In this document: one piece after another, positions 6,682 through 12,441 of the stretch
Position numbering within the stretch: the first letter of the stretch is position 1
Layout of the letters: each line of letters begins with the position of its first letter
Source of the DNA: a virus
IMG/VR virus record: IMGVR_UViG_3300042938_000809
Location: 1 to 63,000 of that record
Strand: one strand, 5' to 3'
Length of the DNA: 63,000 nucleotides
Notes under the pieces: model-generated
The model's input: the letters and a program-made list of their open reading frames with translations, nothing else
Databases searched by the model: none
What the model was told of the DNA's origin: nothing
Position numbers and translations under genes: made by a program

Positions 6682-6909
6682 TTATAAATCAGCAGTTAGA
6701 CAAATTCTTGTATCATTGTTTTTCCCTTCAAGGGCTAAAGTATTAGCGTTCCATGTTAATATTACGCCTAAATTCTTTGCAATTTCTAATGTTTTACGGT
6801 TTAAATTACCTTGTAATTCTAATCTATTTTTCCATAAAGTTACTACATAAAATTCATCAATATCATCATAAGGCATTGCTGTTAATTTGCATAATTCGTC
6901 TGAAATCAT
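6682..6909 (-). CDS. Hypothetical protein
   Basis: 75 residues, mixed alpha/beta, with one Trp in the FYVVTLWKNR strand and another in ILTWNANTLAL. It overlaps the upstream gene by 4 bp. No family recognised. Confidence 0.62.
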   Translation of the reverse strand: MISDELCKLTAMPYDDIDEFYVVTLWKNRLELQGNLNRKTLEIAKNLGVILTWNANTLALEGKNNDTRICLTADL

Positions 6910-7103
6910 TGTTTGTGTTTTTTAAGGGTTAAGTCGTCTACTGTGTTTGTTATTTCTTTTACCATTTGTTCTAAGTAAGCAACAGTAAATAAACTGCGCT
7001 TGCCTTGCTCTTCTAATTCGTTAATATCATTACTCCAATCTTTAAGTAATACTTGTAATCCTTCTTTTAAGAACCACGCTTCCTGACCATTTAATTTTCT
7101 CAT
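6906..7103 (-). CDS. Hypothetical helical protein
   Basis: 65 residues, predicted helical throughout, basic at the C-terminus. Its ATG is 25 bp downstream of promoter element 4, so it is the first gene of that unit. No family recognised. Confidence 0.65.
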   Translation of the reverse strand: MRKLNGQEAWFLKEGLQVLLKDWSNDINELEEQGKRSLFTVAYLEQMVKEITNTVDDLTLKKHKQ

Positions 7104-7128
7104 AGTTGTTTGTTATTAGTTACATTAA

Positions 7129-7161
7129 TATTATCAATTGTTATTCGTATCCATTCTGTAG
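7129..7161 (-). promoter_or_regulatory. 33-bp promoter-like element, copy 4
   Basis: Minus-strand element with CTACAG (first base changed), GGATACGAAT and TTGATAATA. It overlaps the last codons of 7134-7415 and lies 25 bp before 6906-7103. Confidence 0.78.
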
Positions 7162-7415
7162 AACTGATCTAACACTAGCTTCTCAAGCTTCTCTAATAAT
7201 TCGTCATCAAGATCGTTGTCATCAAAGAGTATAGTTATTTCTTCGTCACGTTCGTATTTACCGCCACGTACAGTTAACGTACCAGTATATTCATCGCCTT
7301 CAATTGTTACTTCGCCGCCAACAAATGTTACTTCTTCAGCGTCTAAAATTACATCAAAATAATAATGGTCTACTGTTCTGCTGGAATGGTGGCTTATGTC
7401 TACTATATCTTTCAT
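7134..7415 (-). CDS. Hypothetical beta-rich acidic protein
   Basis: 93 residues with a run of alternating strands (VTFVGGEVTIEGDEYTGTLT) followed by a very acidic helix. The final codons (YRMDTNNN) lie inside promoter element 4, so part of the C-terminus may reflect promoter constraint. It overlaps the upstream gene by one base. No family recognised. Confidence 0.62.
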   Translation of the reverse strand: MKDIVDISHHSSRTVDHYYFDVILDAEEVTFVGGEVTIEGDEYTGTLTVRGGKYERDEEITILFDDNDLDDELLEKLEKLVLDQFYRMDTNNN

Positions 7416-7651
7416 TATTTTACTACTTTTATAAATTGTCCGTTTTTATCGTATAATATGTTTAATTCTAATTCGTGATCTACTTTGTCGATCATTGCGT
7501 TAATATCTTGGAATTGTAAACCTGCAGAGAATTGTTCCGCTGTTAGTTTAGAACCGGCACAGTGTATAGCATAGTCATACAAGAGTTGCGGGTTGATATT
7601 TTTGTCATTGCGCATTGCAATCCATCTACTTTTTATTGCGTCTTTTACCAT
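7415..7651 (-). CDS. Hypothetical protein
   Basis: 78 residues, helical N-terminal two thirds and a C-terminal strand pair. It carries the GTGTATAGCA motif at 7562-7571 as Ala-Ile-His. Overlaps the upstream small gene by 26 bp. No family recognised. Confidence 0.6.
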   Translation of the reverse strand: MVKDAIKSRWIAMRNDKNINPQLLYDYAIHCAGSKLTAEQFSAGLQFQDINAMIDKVDHELELNILYDKNGQFIKVVK

Positions 7652-7802
7652 AAAATAATTCTATTCTTAAATAATTATTATACACTCTAGTATATGCTTC
7701 AGTCATTTTCTCATTACTACAATACTCTACATTTTGTATTGTATTCCGCATCCACGTATTAAACTTATCAGTTTCTTTAATTGCTAATTGCTCTATAGTC
7801 AT
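7626..7802 (-). CDS. Hypothetical 58-residue protein
   Basis: Starts at the ATG at 7800-7802, which shares bases with the TAA stop of the preceding gene, and ends at a TAG at 7626-7628. The product is helical and charged, beginning MTIEQLAIKETDKFNTWMRN and ending in a basic KRRNKK tail. Coupling by a TAATG junction and the absence of another explanation for this interval support it as a gene. Confidence 0.55.
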   Translation of the reverse strand: MTIEQLAIKETDKFNTWMRNTIQNVEYCSNEKMTEAYTRVYNNYLRIELFYGKRRNKK

Positions 7803-8050
7803 TAGTATTTTTCTTTAATTTCTGTTAATGTTAGGTTATAATGATTCCATAATTTAGTTCTACTAAATGCACTCGCTTTAGCACCGTATGAAGACTTCAT
7901 TTTCGTTTTGATTTGTTTATAGTCATCGCTATTAAACTGCTTGCACTTACCGTCAGTATTTACTGCATTGATACGGTTTGCTCTATTGCGCGCTTTCTTT
8001 TCTTCAAGATATTGACACGCTTCTTTCATATTGTTCGCTATTACTATCAT
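7802..8050 (-). CDS. Hypothetical basic protein
   Basis: 82 residues from the ATG at 8048-8050, which overlaps the TAA stop of the upstream gene. A longer start at 8092 would overlap that gene by 43 bp and is less likely. The product is very basic in its first half (EEKKARNRANRINAV) and could bind nucleic acid. No family recognised. Confidence 0.6.
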   Translation of the reverse strand: MIVIANNMKEACQYLEEKKARNRANRINAVNTDGKCKQFNSDDYKQIKTKMKSSYGAKASAFSRTKLWNHYNLTLTEIKEKY

Positions 8051-8241
8051 TAGTCTTTGATTATATAAGTTAAACCGTTTAAATTGAACCATTCAGAATA
8101 TCCGTCACGATCGTTTTCTGCATCGAACTTGAAACCGAATTTTTGTGGTAGATCACCGACAAGATATGGCGTGTATAGCACACCGTTTAGTTTAATAAAA
8201 TTGTTCTTTAAAAACTTGATTGATTTTTTTTCTTTGTTCAT
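8050..8241 (-). CDS. Hypothetical protein
   Basis: 63 residues, Lys-rich start, then NGVLYTPYLVGDLPQ and an aromatic C-terminal half. The VLYT segment is encoded by a GTGTATAGCA motif (8171-8180). First gene after promoter element 5, 25 bp downstream of it. Confidence 0.62.
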   Translation of the reverse strand: MNKEKKSIKFLKNNFIKLNGVLYTPYLVGDLPQKFGFKFDAENDRDGYSEWFNLNGLTYIIKD

Positions 8242-8266
8242 AGTTGTTTATTGTTGGTTACATTAT

Positions 8267-8299
8267 TATTATCAAATCTAATTCGTATTCGTTCTGTAA
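8267..8299 (-). promoter_or_regulatory. 33-bp promoter-like element, copy 5
   Basis: Minus-strand element TTACAGAACGAATACGAAT then TTTGATAATA. It overlaps the 3' end of 8278-8496 and lies 25 bp before 8050-8241. Confidence 0.82.
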
Positions 8300-8496
8300 G
8301 GGTGTTGAGCTATTAATTCTTTCGCTATTTCATCATGAATTTCTTCGATCATTCTAAGTATGTGGTATGACTCACGTGCTTGGTGATTGTCATTACATCT
8401 TAAGGCATCAGCGAGCACATCCGTATGCTCGTCTCTTAAATGGTCAATAGCCACTTGAATTACATTAGCTTCTCGCTTTGTTATAGTTATAACCAT
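8278..8496 (-). CDS. Hypothetical helical protein
   Basis: 72 residues, starting with a strand MVITITKREA and continuing as two helices rich in His, Asp and Glu (DHLRDEHTDVLADAL, HILRMIEEIHDEI). The last codons (YRTNTN) lie within promoter element 5. No family recognised. Confidence 0.62.
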   Translation of the reverse strand: MVITITKREANVIQVAIDHLRDEHTDVLADALRCNDNHQARESYHILRMIEEIHDEIAKELIAQHPYRTNTN

Positions 8497-8501
8497 AGTG
8501 T

Positions 8502-8747
8502 TTAGTCGTTTAAGTATTCAGTTAAAGCATAGTTAAATGCAGCTTCTAATAAATCAAGTTCACAAATTTCGTCAATTCTTTTATTAACTAATTCACATTC
8601 AAGAGCAGTGAATATAGGCTCGTCACTTCTGTCGATCACTTCAGACGGCTCGTCTTCAAAGTGAAATAATTTATCATTCAATACTAGATTGTCGACGAAA
8701 GACTTCATATCAGCTAAAGACTTAATTTGATTGTTTAAAAACTGCAT
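8502..8747 (-). CDS. Hypothetical acidic protein
   Basis: 81 residues, acidic and helical, with no motif that I can place. Its ATG is 25 bp downstream of promoter element 6, so it opens that unit. Confidence 0.62.
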   Translation of the reverse strand: MQFLNNQIKSLADMKSFVDNLVLNDKLFHFEDEPSEVIDRSDEPIFTALECELVNKRIDEICELDLLEAAFNYALTEYLND

Positions 8748-8772
8748 AGTTAGTTTGTTTTAGTTACATCAA

Positions 8773-8805
8773 TATTATCAAATACAATTCGTATTCGTTT
8801 TGTAA
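8773..8805 (-). promoter_or_regulatory. 33-bp promoter-like element, copy 6
   Basis: Minus-strand element TTACAAAACGAATACGAAT then TTTGATAATA, among the closest to the family consensus. It lies just after the stop of 8811-8972 and 25 bp before 8502-8747. Confidence 0.84.
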
Positions 8806-8810
8806 GAGTA

Positions 8811-8972
8811 TTATATTGCCATAATGTCGGTGCAATCATAGTCCTCCCAGTCTAATACAATTTCTGCTTTTCCGTATTGTTCGCTAACAATATCAATTGC
8901 TGATTGCTCGTCAACCGCATCAATGTATAGCACTCTAGATGCCGTCTCTGTAATTCTAATTTTATATTCCAT
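8811..8972 (-). CDS. DpnD/PcfM-like small protein
   Basis: 53 residues. The pattern of a strand (YKIRITETASRVLYIDA), a helix (EQSAIDIVSEQYG) and a C-terminal strand with VLDWEDYD matches the DpnD/PcfM C-terminal family, small proteins found on mobile elements and phages with no known activity. It carries a near-copy of the 10-bp motif (8923-8932, first base A) encoding Val-Leu-Tyr-Ile. The ATG is one base from the stop of the upstream gene. Confidence 0.62.
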   Translation of the reverse strand: MEYKIRITETASRVLYIDAVDEQSAIDIVSEQYGKAEIVLDWEDYDCTDIMAI

Positions 8973-8973
8973 A

Positions 8974-9147
8974 TTATTGTTGTTTAATTAATTTCGGTTT
9001 CCACAGTCCTATTCTATTAGACGAAAATAACTTTCCGTAGTCTTGTGAGTATCTATAATGAGCAACTTCGTTAAGTGCTTTATAGTTGTATACTTCAATA
9101 TACACACCATTGCCGTAATATTCTAATACTTTATATCCTTCTTTCAT
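8974..9147 (-). CDS. Hypothetical 57-residue protein
   Basis: Starts at the ATG at 9145-9147 and ends at a TAA at 8974-8976, fitting tightly between two other genes. The product is rich in Tyr and aromatic residues (KVLEYYGNGVYIEVYNYKAL) and ends in a basic tail. No family recognised. Confidence 0.58.
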   Translation of the reverse strand: MKEGYKVLEYYGNGVYIEVYNYKALNEVAHYRYSQDYGKLFSSNRIGLWKPKLIKQQ

Positions 9148-9150
9148 AAC

Positions 9151-9375
9151 TTAATCTTTACTTGTTGTTGTACCCTCAAAGAATGAGTGGATTGCTTTAT
9201 CTTCTGCTTCTCTAATAGCCTTGTATTTCTCAACATTAGTTATTTTTTCTAATAACCATTCTTGTATATCTTCTCTACTGTCAGAGTGATATTCTTGGTT
9301 CATCCACTTTGATCGGTACATAGCTTGTATGGTACCATTACGTAATGTTCTTGTGTATTCAACTATATCTTCCAT
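9151..9375 (-). CDS. Hypothetical protein
   Basis: 74 residues, starting MEDIVEYTRTLRNGTIQ and followed by a charged helical part. It lies 3 bp before the next gene and one base after the upstream stop. No family recognised. Confidence 0.6.
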   Translation of the reverse strand: MEDIVEYTRTLRNGTIQAMYRSKWMNQEYHSDSREDIQEWLLEKITNVEKYKAIREAEDKAIHSFFEGTTTSKD

Positions 9376-9376
9376 A

Positions 9377-9484
9377 TTATCGTCTCATAGCGTAACCCGC
9401 CGCTTTGCCCGCTTCACGGAGTTCATAATTAATTCTTAGTAATATTAACTTAATTGCATCGGAAAATCTAATCTTTCTTCTCAT
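9377..9484 (-). CDS. Very small basic protein, 35 residues
   Basis: Begins MRRKIRFSDAIKLILLRI and ends GKAAGYAMRR. Its ATG overlaps the TAA of the upstream gene. The high Arg content and amphipathic helix suggest nucleic-acid or membrane contact, but this is inference. It fills the interval without other coding explanation. Confidence 0.5.
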   Translation of the reverse strand: MRRKIRFSDAIKLILLRINYELREAGKAAGYAMRR

Positions 9485-9651
9485 TATATACTGTTTATTT
9501 GATTAATAGTAAGCGAATTTCTCCACATTTGTATGTATTCTTCTTCTTCAGGGTATTCAACCAAAGAACCTTTGTTATTAGAGTTCATAAATTCTTCGCC
9601 AAACATATAGGCAAAGTACTCTTTTTCAGTCATTCCATAGTAATCTTGCAT
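9484..9651 (-). CDS. Hypothetical acidic protein, 55 residues
   Basis: Runs from the ATG at 9649-9651 to a TAA at 9484-9486. It begins MQDYYGMTEKEYFAYMFGEE and contains a run of glutamates (YPEEEEYIQMW). It is the first gene after promoter element 7, 30 bp downstream. No family recognised. Confidence 0.58.
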   Translation of the reverse strand: MQDYYGMTEKEYFAYMFGEEFMNSNNKGSLVEYPEEEEYIQMWRNSLTINQINSI

Positions 9652-9681
9652 AGTAGAATTAGTTTTTGTTAGTTACATTTA

Positions 9682-9714
9682 TATTATCAAATCACTCTCG
9701 TATTCGTTTTGTAA
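9682..9714 (-). promoter_or_regulatory. 33-bp promoter-like element, copy 7
   Basis: Minus-strand element TTACAAAACGAATACGAG then TTTGATAATA. It would drive five short genes down to 8811. Confidence 0.82.
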
Positions 9715-9769
9715 AGGTATATAGTTTGTTTACTCATTTTTTTAGTAGAACAGGTGCTACCCACTGTAT

Positions 9770-10042
9770 CTAGATGTTCAATTGGTAAGAACAGTAAGCC
9801 CAGATTGCTTGGTTTATACGGTCAAGTTCGCATTCACCACTGAGATATACGTTAACAGCGTTGTAGAACTTAGTTAATTTAGAGTCGGCGTAGCAAAATT
9901 CTCTTTTAAACTCGTCAAGTTCTTCGCCTTGCATGAAATTTAACCCGACGATCTCGTCTTTTACTTTTATAATATAGACATAGCGGTCATCTTGGTTGCA
10001 CCACACGATCTGTTTACTCTCGACTAATTCATATTCGCTCAT
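9770..10042 (-). CDS. Hypothetical protein
   Basis: 90 residues with an N-terminal beta region (IVWCNQDDRYVYIIKVKDEI) and a C-terminal helix pair. Three cysteines are scattered without a metal-site pattern. It is the only gene of the unit behind promoter element 8, starting 24 bp downstream. Confidence 0.62.
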   Translation of the reverse strand: MSEYELVESKQIVWCNQDDRYVYIIKVKDEIVGLNFMQGEELDEFKREFCYADSKLTKFYNAVNVYLSGECELDRINQAIWAYCSYQLNI

Positions 10043-10066
10043 AGTAGTTGTTTTTAGTTACATCAT

Positions 10067-10099
10067 TATTATCAAACTTCATTCGTATTGGTCTTGTAA
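10067..10099 (-). promoter_or_regulatory. 33-bp promoter-like element, copy 8
   Basis: Minus-strand element TTACAAGACCAATACGAAT then TTTGATAATA, 24 bp before 9770-10042. Upstream of it (10100-10234) there is no gene; that stretch holds two GTATAGCA motifs and a TTAGTTTTTAACTAA inverted repeat. Confidence 0.8.
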
Positions 10100-10234
10100 G
10101 AGTGCCCATGGAGAATAGCGTATAGCATTTTCACCGAAAATAACATAAATACTTAGTTTTTAACTAAAAAGTAGGACGGGGTCTACTCTTCCGACATTAT
10201 TTCAGTGCCAGGCCGGTGGTGTATAGCAAAAAGA

Positions 10235-10278
10235 GTGACATTAGCTGCTTATAACTACTAATAGCAGGCTAACGTCGC
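10235..10278 (+). promoter_or_regulatory. 44-bp inverted repeat, copy 2
   Basis: Begins GTGACATTAGCT and ends AGGCTAACGTCGC on the plus strand; the arms GACATTAGC and GCTAACGTC pair with one G-U. It lies between the 27-residue gene and the region upstream of promoter element 8, with no plus-strand gene directly after it. Same length and end sequences as copies 1 and 3. Confidence 0.75.
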
Positions 10279-10291
10279 ACTTTTCTAATCA

Positions 10292-10375
10292 TTATTTTTT
10301 ATTCAACTGGTTTATTTCTGATGCTATCATCCATAAAGGCCATGCTATAATAATACTTGCAATTATTGTTATCAT
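10292..10375 (-). CDS. 27-residue membrane peptide
   Basis: ATG at 10373-10375, TAA at 10292-10294. Almost the whole product is one hydrophobic helix (ITIIASIIIAWPLWMIAS) followed by a basic NQLNKK tail, which would place the tail in the cytoplasm. Similar tiny membrane proteins are common in phage early regions. It is short enough to be chance, but it lies in line with the minus-strand operon from promoter element 9. Confidence 0.42.
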   Translation of the reverse strand: MITIIASIIIAWPLWMIASEINQLNKK

Positions 10376-10402
10376 ATTATTTATTTTTAAGTTGTTTTAT
10401 CA

Positions 10403-10615
10403 TTATTTCATATCCTCATCATATACAAACTTACCAGTTTCGATCCAGTTTAGCACTTCTTCTTTGTATGCGTTTTCTACATGCAATGTTACGTCTGGAT
10501 ACTGGCTGTCGGCTTGATGTATCGTGTATTGTTCACGGCTCCGATCAGAGTTGAACCCTTCAGAGTGTATAGCACCTGTTATCAGGTACCATACAAAGAT
10601 TATTTTTGTTATCAT
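10403..10615 (-). CDS. Hypothetical protein with N-terminal hydrophobic segment
   Basis: 70 residues. The first 18 (MITKIIFVWYLITGAIHS) look like a signal peptide or membrane anchor with a possible cleavage site near residue 16-18. The remainder is soluble and mixed. Its ATG is 3 bp after the stop of 10619-10762. It contains a GTGTATAGCA motif (10565-10574). Confidence 0.58.
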   Translation of the reverse strand: MITKIIFVWYLITGAIHSEGFNSDRSREQYTIHQADSQYPDVTLHVENAYKEEVLNWIETGKFVYDEDMK

Positions 10616-10618
10616 ATA

Positions 10619-10762
10619 CTATCTTTCTTGTTCTAGTATAAATCTGATTAAGTTGCTTAGTTTAAGTTGATCTGAATAGCTCAGGATCATGAATTCAGTT
10701 GTACGTGTGTACTTGTAGCCGTGCTTAGTTGCTAATTTGTAAGCTAGATTTTGTAATTGCAT
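10619..10762 (-). CDS. Hypothetical 47-residue protein
   Basis: Runs from the ATG at 10760-10762 to a TAG at 10619-10621. The product is basic and helical, beginning MQLQNLAYKLATKHGYKYTR. It starts 20 bp after the tRNA 3' end and is the first protein gene behind promoter element 9. No family recognised. Confidence 0.55.
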   Translation of the reverse strand: MQLQNLAYKLATKHGYKYTRTTEFMILSYSDQLKLSNLIRFILEQER

Positions 10763-10781
10763 AGTTATTTATTTAAGTTAG

Positions 10782-10861
10782 TAGTCTGGACAGGATTCGA
10801 ACCTGTAAGGATTTCTCCACGCGAAATCATCACGCTTGTTTACCATTTCCAACACCAAACC
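10782..10861 (-). tRNA. tRNA gene, identity uncertain
   Basis: A seven-pair acceptor stem forms between GGTTTGG and CCAGACT with two G-U pairs. The T arm is ACAGG TTCGAAT CCTGT. The D arm TTGGAAATGGTAAACAA resembles leucine tRNAs. A five-pair anticodon stem GCGTG/CGCGT with loop ATGATTT would give anticodon GAT (Ile), but base 37 would then be T, which is unusual. A short variable hairpin GGA-GAAA-TCC points to a class II tRNA instead. About 80 nt. It lies 16 bp downstream of promoter element 9. Confidence 0.68.
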
Positions 10862-10877
10862 TTTTGTTTTACATTAT

Positions 10878-10910
10878 TATTATCAATTGTACTTCGTATT
10901 CGTTCTGTAA
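10878..10910 (-). promoter_or_regulatory. 33-bp promoter-like element, copy 9
   Basis: Minus-strand element TTACAGAACGAATACGAAG then TTGATAATA, 16 bp before the tRNA. A GTGTATAGCA motif abuts its upstream end (10911-10920). Confidence 0.82.
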
Positions 10911-10943
10911 GTGTATAGCATTTTTGCTTGCGCTTAAAGCGGC

Positions 10944-11297
10944 CTATGTTAGGCTCGCTTCAGCATCTTGAAATTCTTTTGAATTTTCATCAATTTCGAT
11001 CTTTTCAATCTTAGCTAGATGTCTGACATTACTTGGCATATCAGTTGATTGCGACCAGTATTGTCTTTTAATCCAACATGGCATTATACTTAGTTTAGGC
11101 AACATTACTTTTAATACTTCATCATGATTGTAAGTTACTTTCTGATTTTTGTTGTTGATGAAAGTTATTACTTGATTTCGGCCAAGCCAATTCTTTCTGA
11201 CTACAAAGTTAGCTCGTTCTATTGGCGGATATATTAAAGCCAATTCTTCAGTTGATAATTTCGCAATTGCTTGTTGTAATAATTCTTGATTGTTCAT
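10944..11297 (-). CDS. Hypothetical protein
   Basis: 117 residues. A helical start (LLQQAIAKLSTEELALIYPP) is followed by a beta-rich part (VITFINNKNQKVTYNHDEVLKVM) and an acidic tail. Basic and aromatic residues cluster around residues 75-90. No family recognised. The leader from promoter element 10 is about 50 bp, longer than in other units. Confidence 0.62.
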   Translation of the reverse strand: MNNQELLQQAIAKLSTEELALIYPPIERANFVVRKNWLGRNQVITFINNKNQKVTYNHDEVLKVMLPKLSIMPCWIKRQYWSQSTDMPSNVRHLAKIEKIEIDENSKEFQDAEASLT

Positions 11298-11349
11298 AGT
11301 TATTTAATTTAAAGTTATATTATTATTAGTTGTTTGTTATTTACATTAT

Positions 11350-11382
11350 TATTATCAAAGTCTATTCGTATTGTTATTGTAA
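11350..11382 (-). promoter_or_regulatory. 33-bp promoter-like element, copy 10
   Basis: Minus-strand element TTACAATAACAATACGAAT then TTTGATAATA, upstream of 10944-11297. It follows directly on the stop of 11389-11568. Confidence 0.8.
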
Positions 11383-11388
11383 GAACTT

Positions 11389-11568
11389 TTAGACTATTTT
11401 ATATTTTAATAAATTTCTATCTAAAACTTTGTCTACAAATTCTAGATCTTTTGAATTTATATATAAGATATTTTTTGAAGTTCTAATTGTAAATTTTAAT
11501 TTATTTGAATTAATTAATAATTGATAAATTGATTTTTTGAAATTTTGATTGAATTGAAGTTTGATCAT
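11389..11568 (-). CDS. Hypothetical basic protein, 59 residues
   Basis: ATG at 11566-11568, TAA at 11389-11391. The gene is extremely AT rich and encodes a Lys/Asn/Ile-rich product beginning MIKLQFNQNFKKSIYQLLI. Promoter element 11 lies 25 bp upstream, the usual spacing in this arm, which supports it as a real gene. Function unknown. Confidence 0.58.
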   Translation of the reverse strand: MIKLQFNQNFKKSIYQLLINSNKLKFTIRTSKNILYINSKDLEFVDKVLDRNLLKYKIV

Positions 11569-11593
11569 TTGTTGTTGTTTTTAGATTCATATT

Positions 11594-11626
11594 TATTATC
11601 AAATACTCTTCGTGTTCAGACTGTAA
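11594..11626 (-). promoter_or_regulatory. 33-bp promoter-like element, copy 11
   Basis: Minus-strand element TTACAGTCTGAACACGAAG then TTTGATAATA, 25 bp before 11389-11568. Confidence 0.78.
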
Positions 11627-11633
11627 AGATTTT

Positions 11634-11655
11634 TGCTATACGCGTTGCTATACGC
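11634..11655 (+). repeat. Two tandem TGCTATACGC motifs
   Basis: TGCTATACGC at 11634-11643 and 11646-11655, separated by two bases and opposite in orientation to all copies left of 10.92 kb. They lie between a promoter element and a non-coding stretch (11656-11735) that contains GGATCC and GGGTCC-like stem arms around CTGTTACAG. Confidence 0.8.
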
Positions 11656-11735
11656 AGCCACGGCTCCGCCTGCCAATTCCATCTAGTGGAGGAAAAGGAT
11701 CCCTGTTACAGGACCCAGTAGCTGGCCAGTATTAT

Positions 11736-11909
11736 TTAGCTGGCATAGGTTTCGATTATAAACTGTAGCCAGTCGATCTGATTATTATTATCGTTCAGGA
11801 CCCCGTAGCAATCTGCTATCTGATCTTCCAGATCTTCAGATAATTTTAATCTGTTATCTGATTTTAATAAATTTAATAATTCTGTTAATTCTGATTTTTT
11901 AAAATCCAT
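11736..11909 (-). CDS. Hypothetical acidic protein, 57 residues
   Basis: ATG at 11907-11909, TAA at 11736-11738. The first half is Leu/Lys/Asp-rich helix (MDFKKSELTELLNLLK), the second contains QIADCYGVL and an Asn run. It starts 25 bp downstream of promoter element 12. No family recognised. Confidence 0.58.
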   Translation of the reverse strand: MDFKKSELTELLNLLKSDNRLKLSEDLEDQIADCYGVLNDNNNQIDWLQFIIETYAS

Positions 11910-11934
11910 TTTATATATATTTTATATTCAGATA

Positions 11935-11967
11935 TATTATCAGAATCACCCCGTGCTCAGACTGTAG
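11935..11967 (-). promoter_or_regulatory. 33-bp promoter-like element, copy 12
   Basis: Minus-strand element CTACAGTCTGAGCACG then TTCTGATAATA, the most divergent copy (GGG instead of GAA in the middle), 25 bp before 11736-11909. Confidence 0.7.
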
Positions 11968-11972
11968 GGAAA

Positions 11973-12006
11973 TGCTATACGCAAATGCTATACATTTGCT
12001 ATACAC
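11973..12006 (+). repeat. Three clustered TGCTATAC motifs
   Basis: TGCTATACGC at 11973-11982, TGCTATACAT at 11986-11995 and TGCTATACAC at 11997-12006. All are in the same orientation, non-coding, just upstream of promoter element 12 as read on the minus strand. Confidence 0.82.
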
Positions 12007-12041
12007 CTTCGGTGCTTGCGCACCTCCGGTTTATCGTTACG

Positions 12042-12245
12042 TTAGTTCAGAGCAGGATCGAATTCATCTGAGTCAACCCATGCCCAGTACGTAGCTCCTT
12101 GCCGAGTCCTAGACCAGTCACACATACCGTTAATCTCAGCATTAGTGTCTATGCAATGTTGCACATGCTCCTGACCGAATTGCCATCTAGACTCCTCGAT
12201 CATGTCGAGTCTCGTTTGCGGATGTAAATCATTTATTCTTTTCAT
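12042..12245 (-). CDS. Hypothetical protein, 67 residues
   Basis: I start this gene at the internal ATG 12243-12245 (MKRINDLHPQTRLDM) because it forms an ATGA overlap with the stop of the upstream small gene. The longer frame to 12329 would overlap that gene in another phase. The product is rich in Trp and charged residues (TYWAWVDSDEFDPALN at the C-terminus). No family recognised. Confidence 0.6.
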   Translation of the reverse strand: MKRINDLHPQTRLDMIEESRWQFGQEHVQHCIDTNAEINGMCDWSRTRQGATYWAWVDSDEFDPALN

Positions 12246-12355
12246 GCGATATATTCGTTTAATTGTTTCAATTGTTCGTTCGTTAGGCTCGATCTCCAGG
12301 CTTGCACGTATGCTTCGTCTTCTTGACATAATAATTCTAATTCTTCTTCTGACAT
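12242..12355 (-). CDS. Hypothetical acidic protein, 37 residues
   Basis: Runs from the ATG at 12353-12355 to a TGA at 12242-12244. It begins MSEEELELLCQEDEAYVQAW and is predicted helical. It starts 26 bp downstream of promoter element 13, the normal spacing, and overlaps the next gene by 4 bp. It is the first gene of the minus-strand arm. Confidence 0.58.
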   Translation of the reverse strand: MSEEELELLCQEDEAYVQAWRSSLTNEQLKQLNEYIA

Positions 12356-12381
12356 CTTGTAGTATTTATTTGTTACATATA

Positions 12382-12414
12382 TATTATCAAAACCACTTCG
12401 TGTTGGTGTTGTAA
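12382..12414 (-). promoter_or_regulatory. 33-bp promoter-like element, copy 13
   Basis: Minus-strand element TTACAACACCAACACGAAG then TTTTGATAATA. The outermost copy, at the edge of the non-coding junction. Confidence 0.78.
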
Positions 12415-12419
12415 GGAAA

Positions 12420-12441
12420 TGCTATACGCGTTGCTATACAC
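12420..12441 (+). repeat. Two tandem TGCTATAC motifs
   Basis: TGCTATACGC at 12420-12429 and TGCTATACAC at 12432-12441, spaced exactly like the pair at 11634-11655. One more copy lies at 12883-12892. All are in the flipped orientation. Confidence 0.8.

Larger units (their letters stand above)
908..10920. repeat. Dispersed 10-bp motif GTGTATAGCA, plus-strand orientation (12 copies)
   Basis: Copies read on the plus strand at 908-917, 2877-2886, 3724-3733, 5018-5027, 6621-6630, 7562-7571, 8171-8180, 8923-8932 (first base A), 10118-10127 (GCGTATAGCA), 10219-10228, 10565-10574 and 10911-10920. Inside genes it is read in at least two frames (Ala-Ile-His or Leu-Tyr-Thr), and four copies are outside protein genes, so the constraint appears to act on DNA or RNA rather than protein. 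Confidence 0.8.

Noticed and set aside
3039-12414. CRISPR-like array from the 33-bp repeats
   Set aside because: The copies are separated by genes of varied length, diverge from each other, and sit at fixed distances from start codons; no regular spacers or cas genes.
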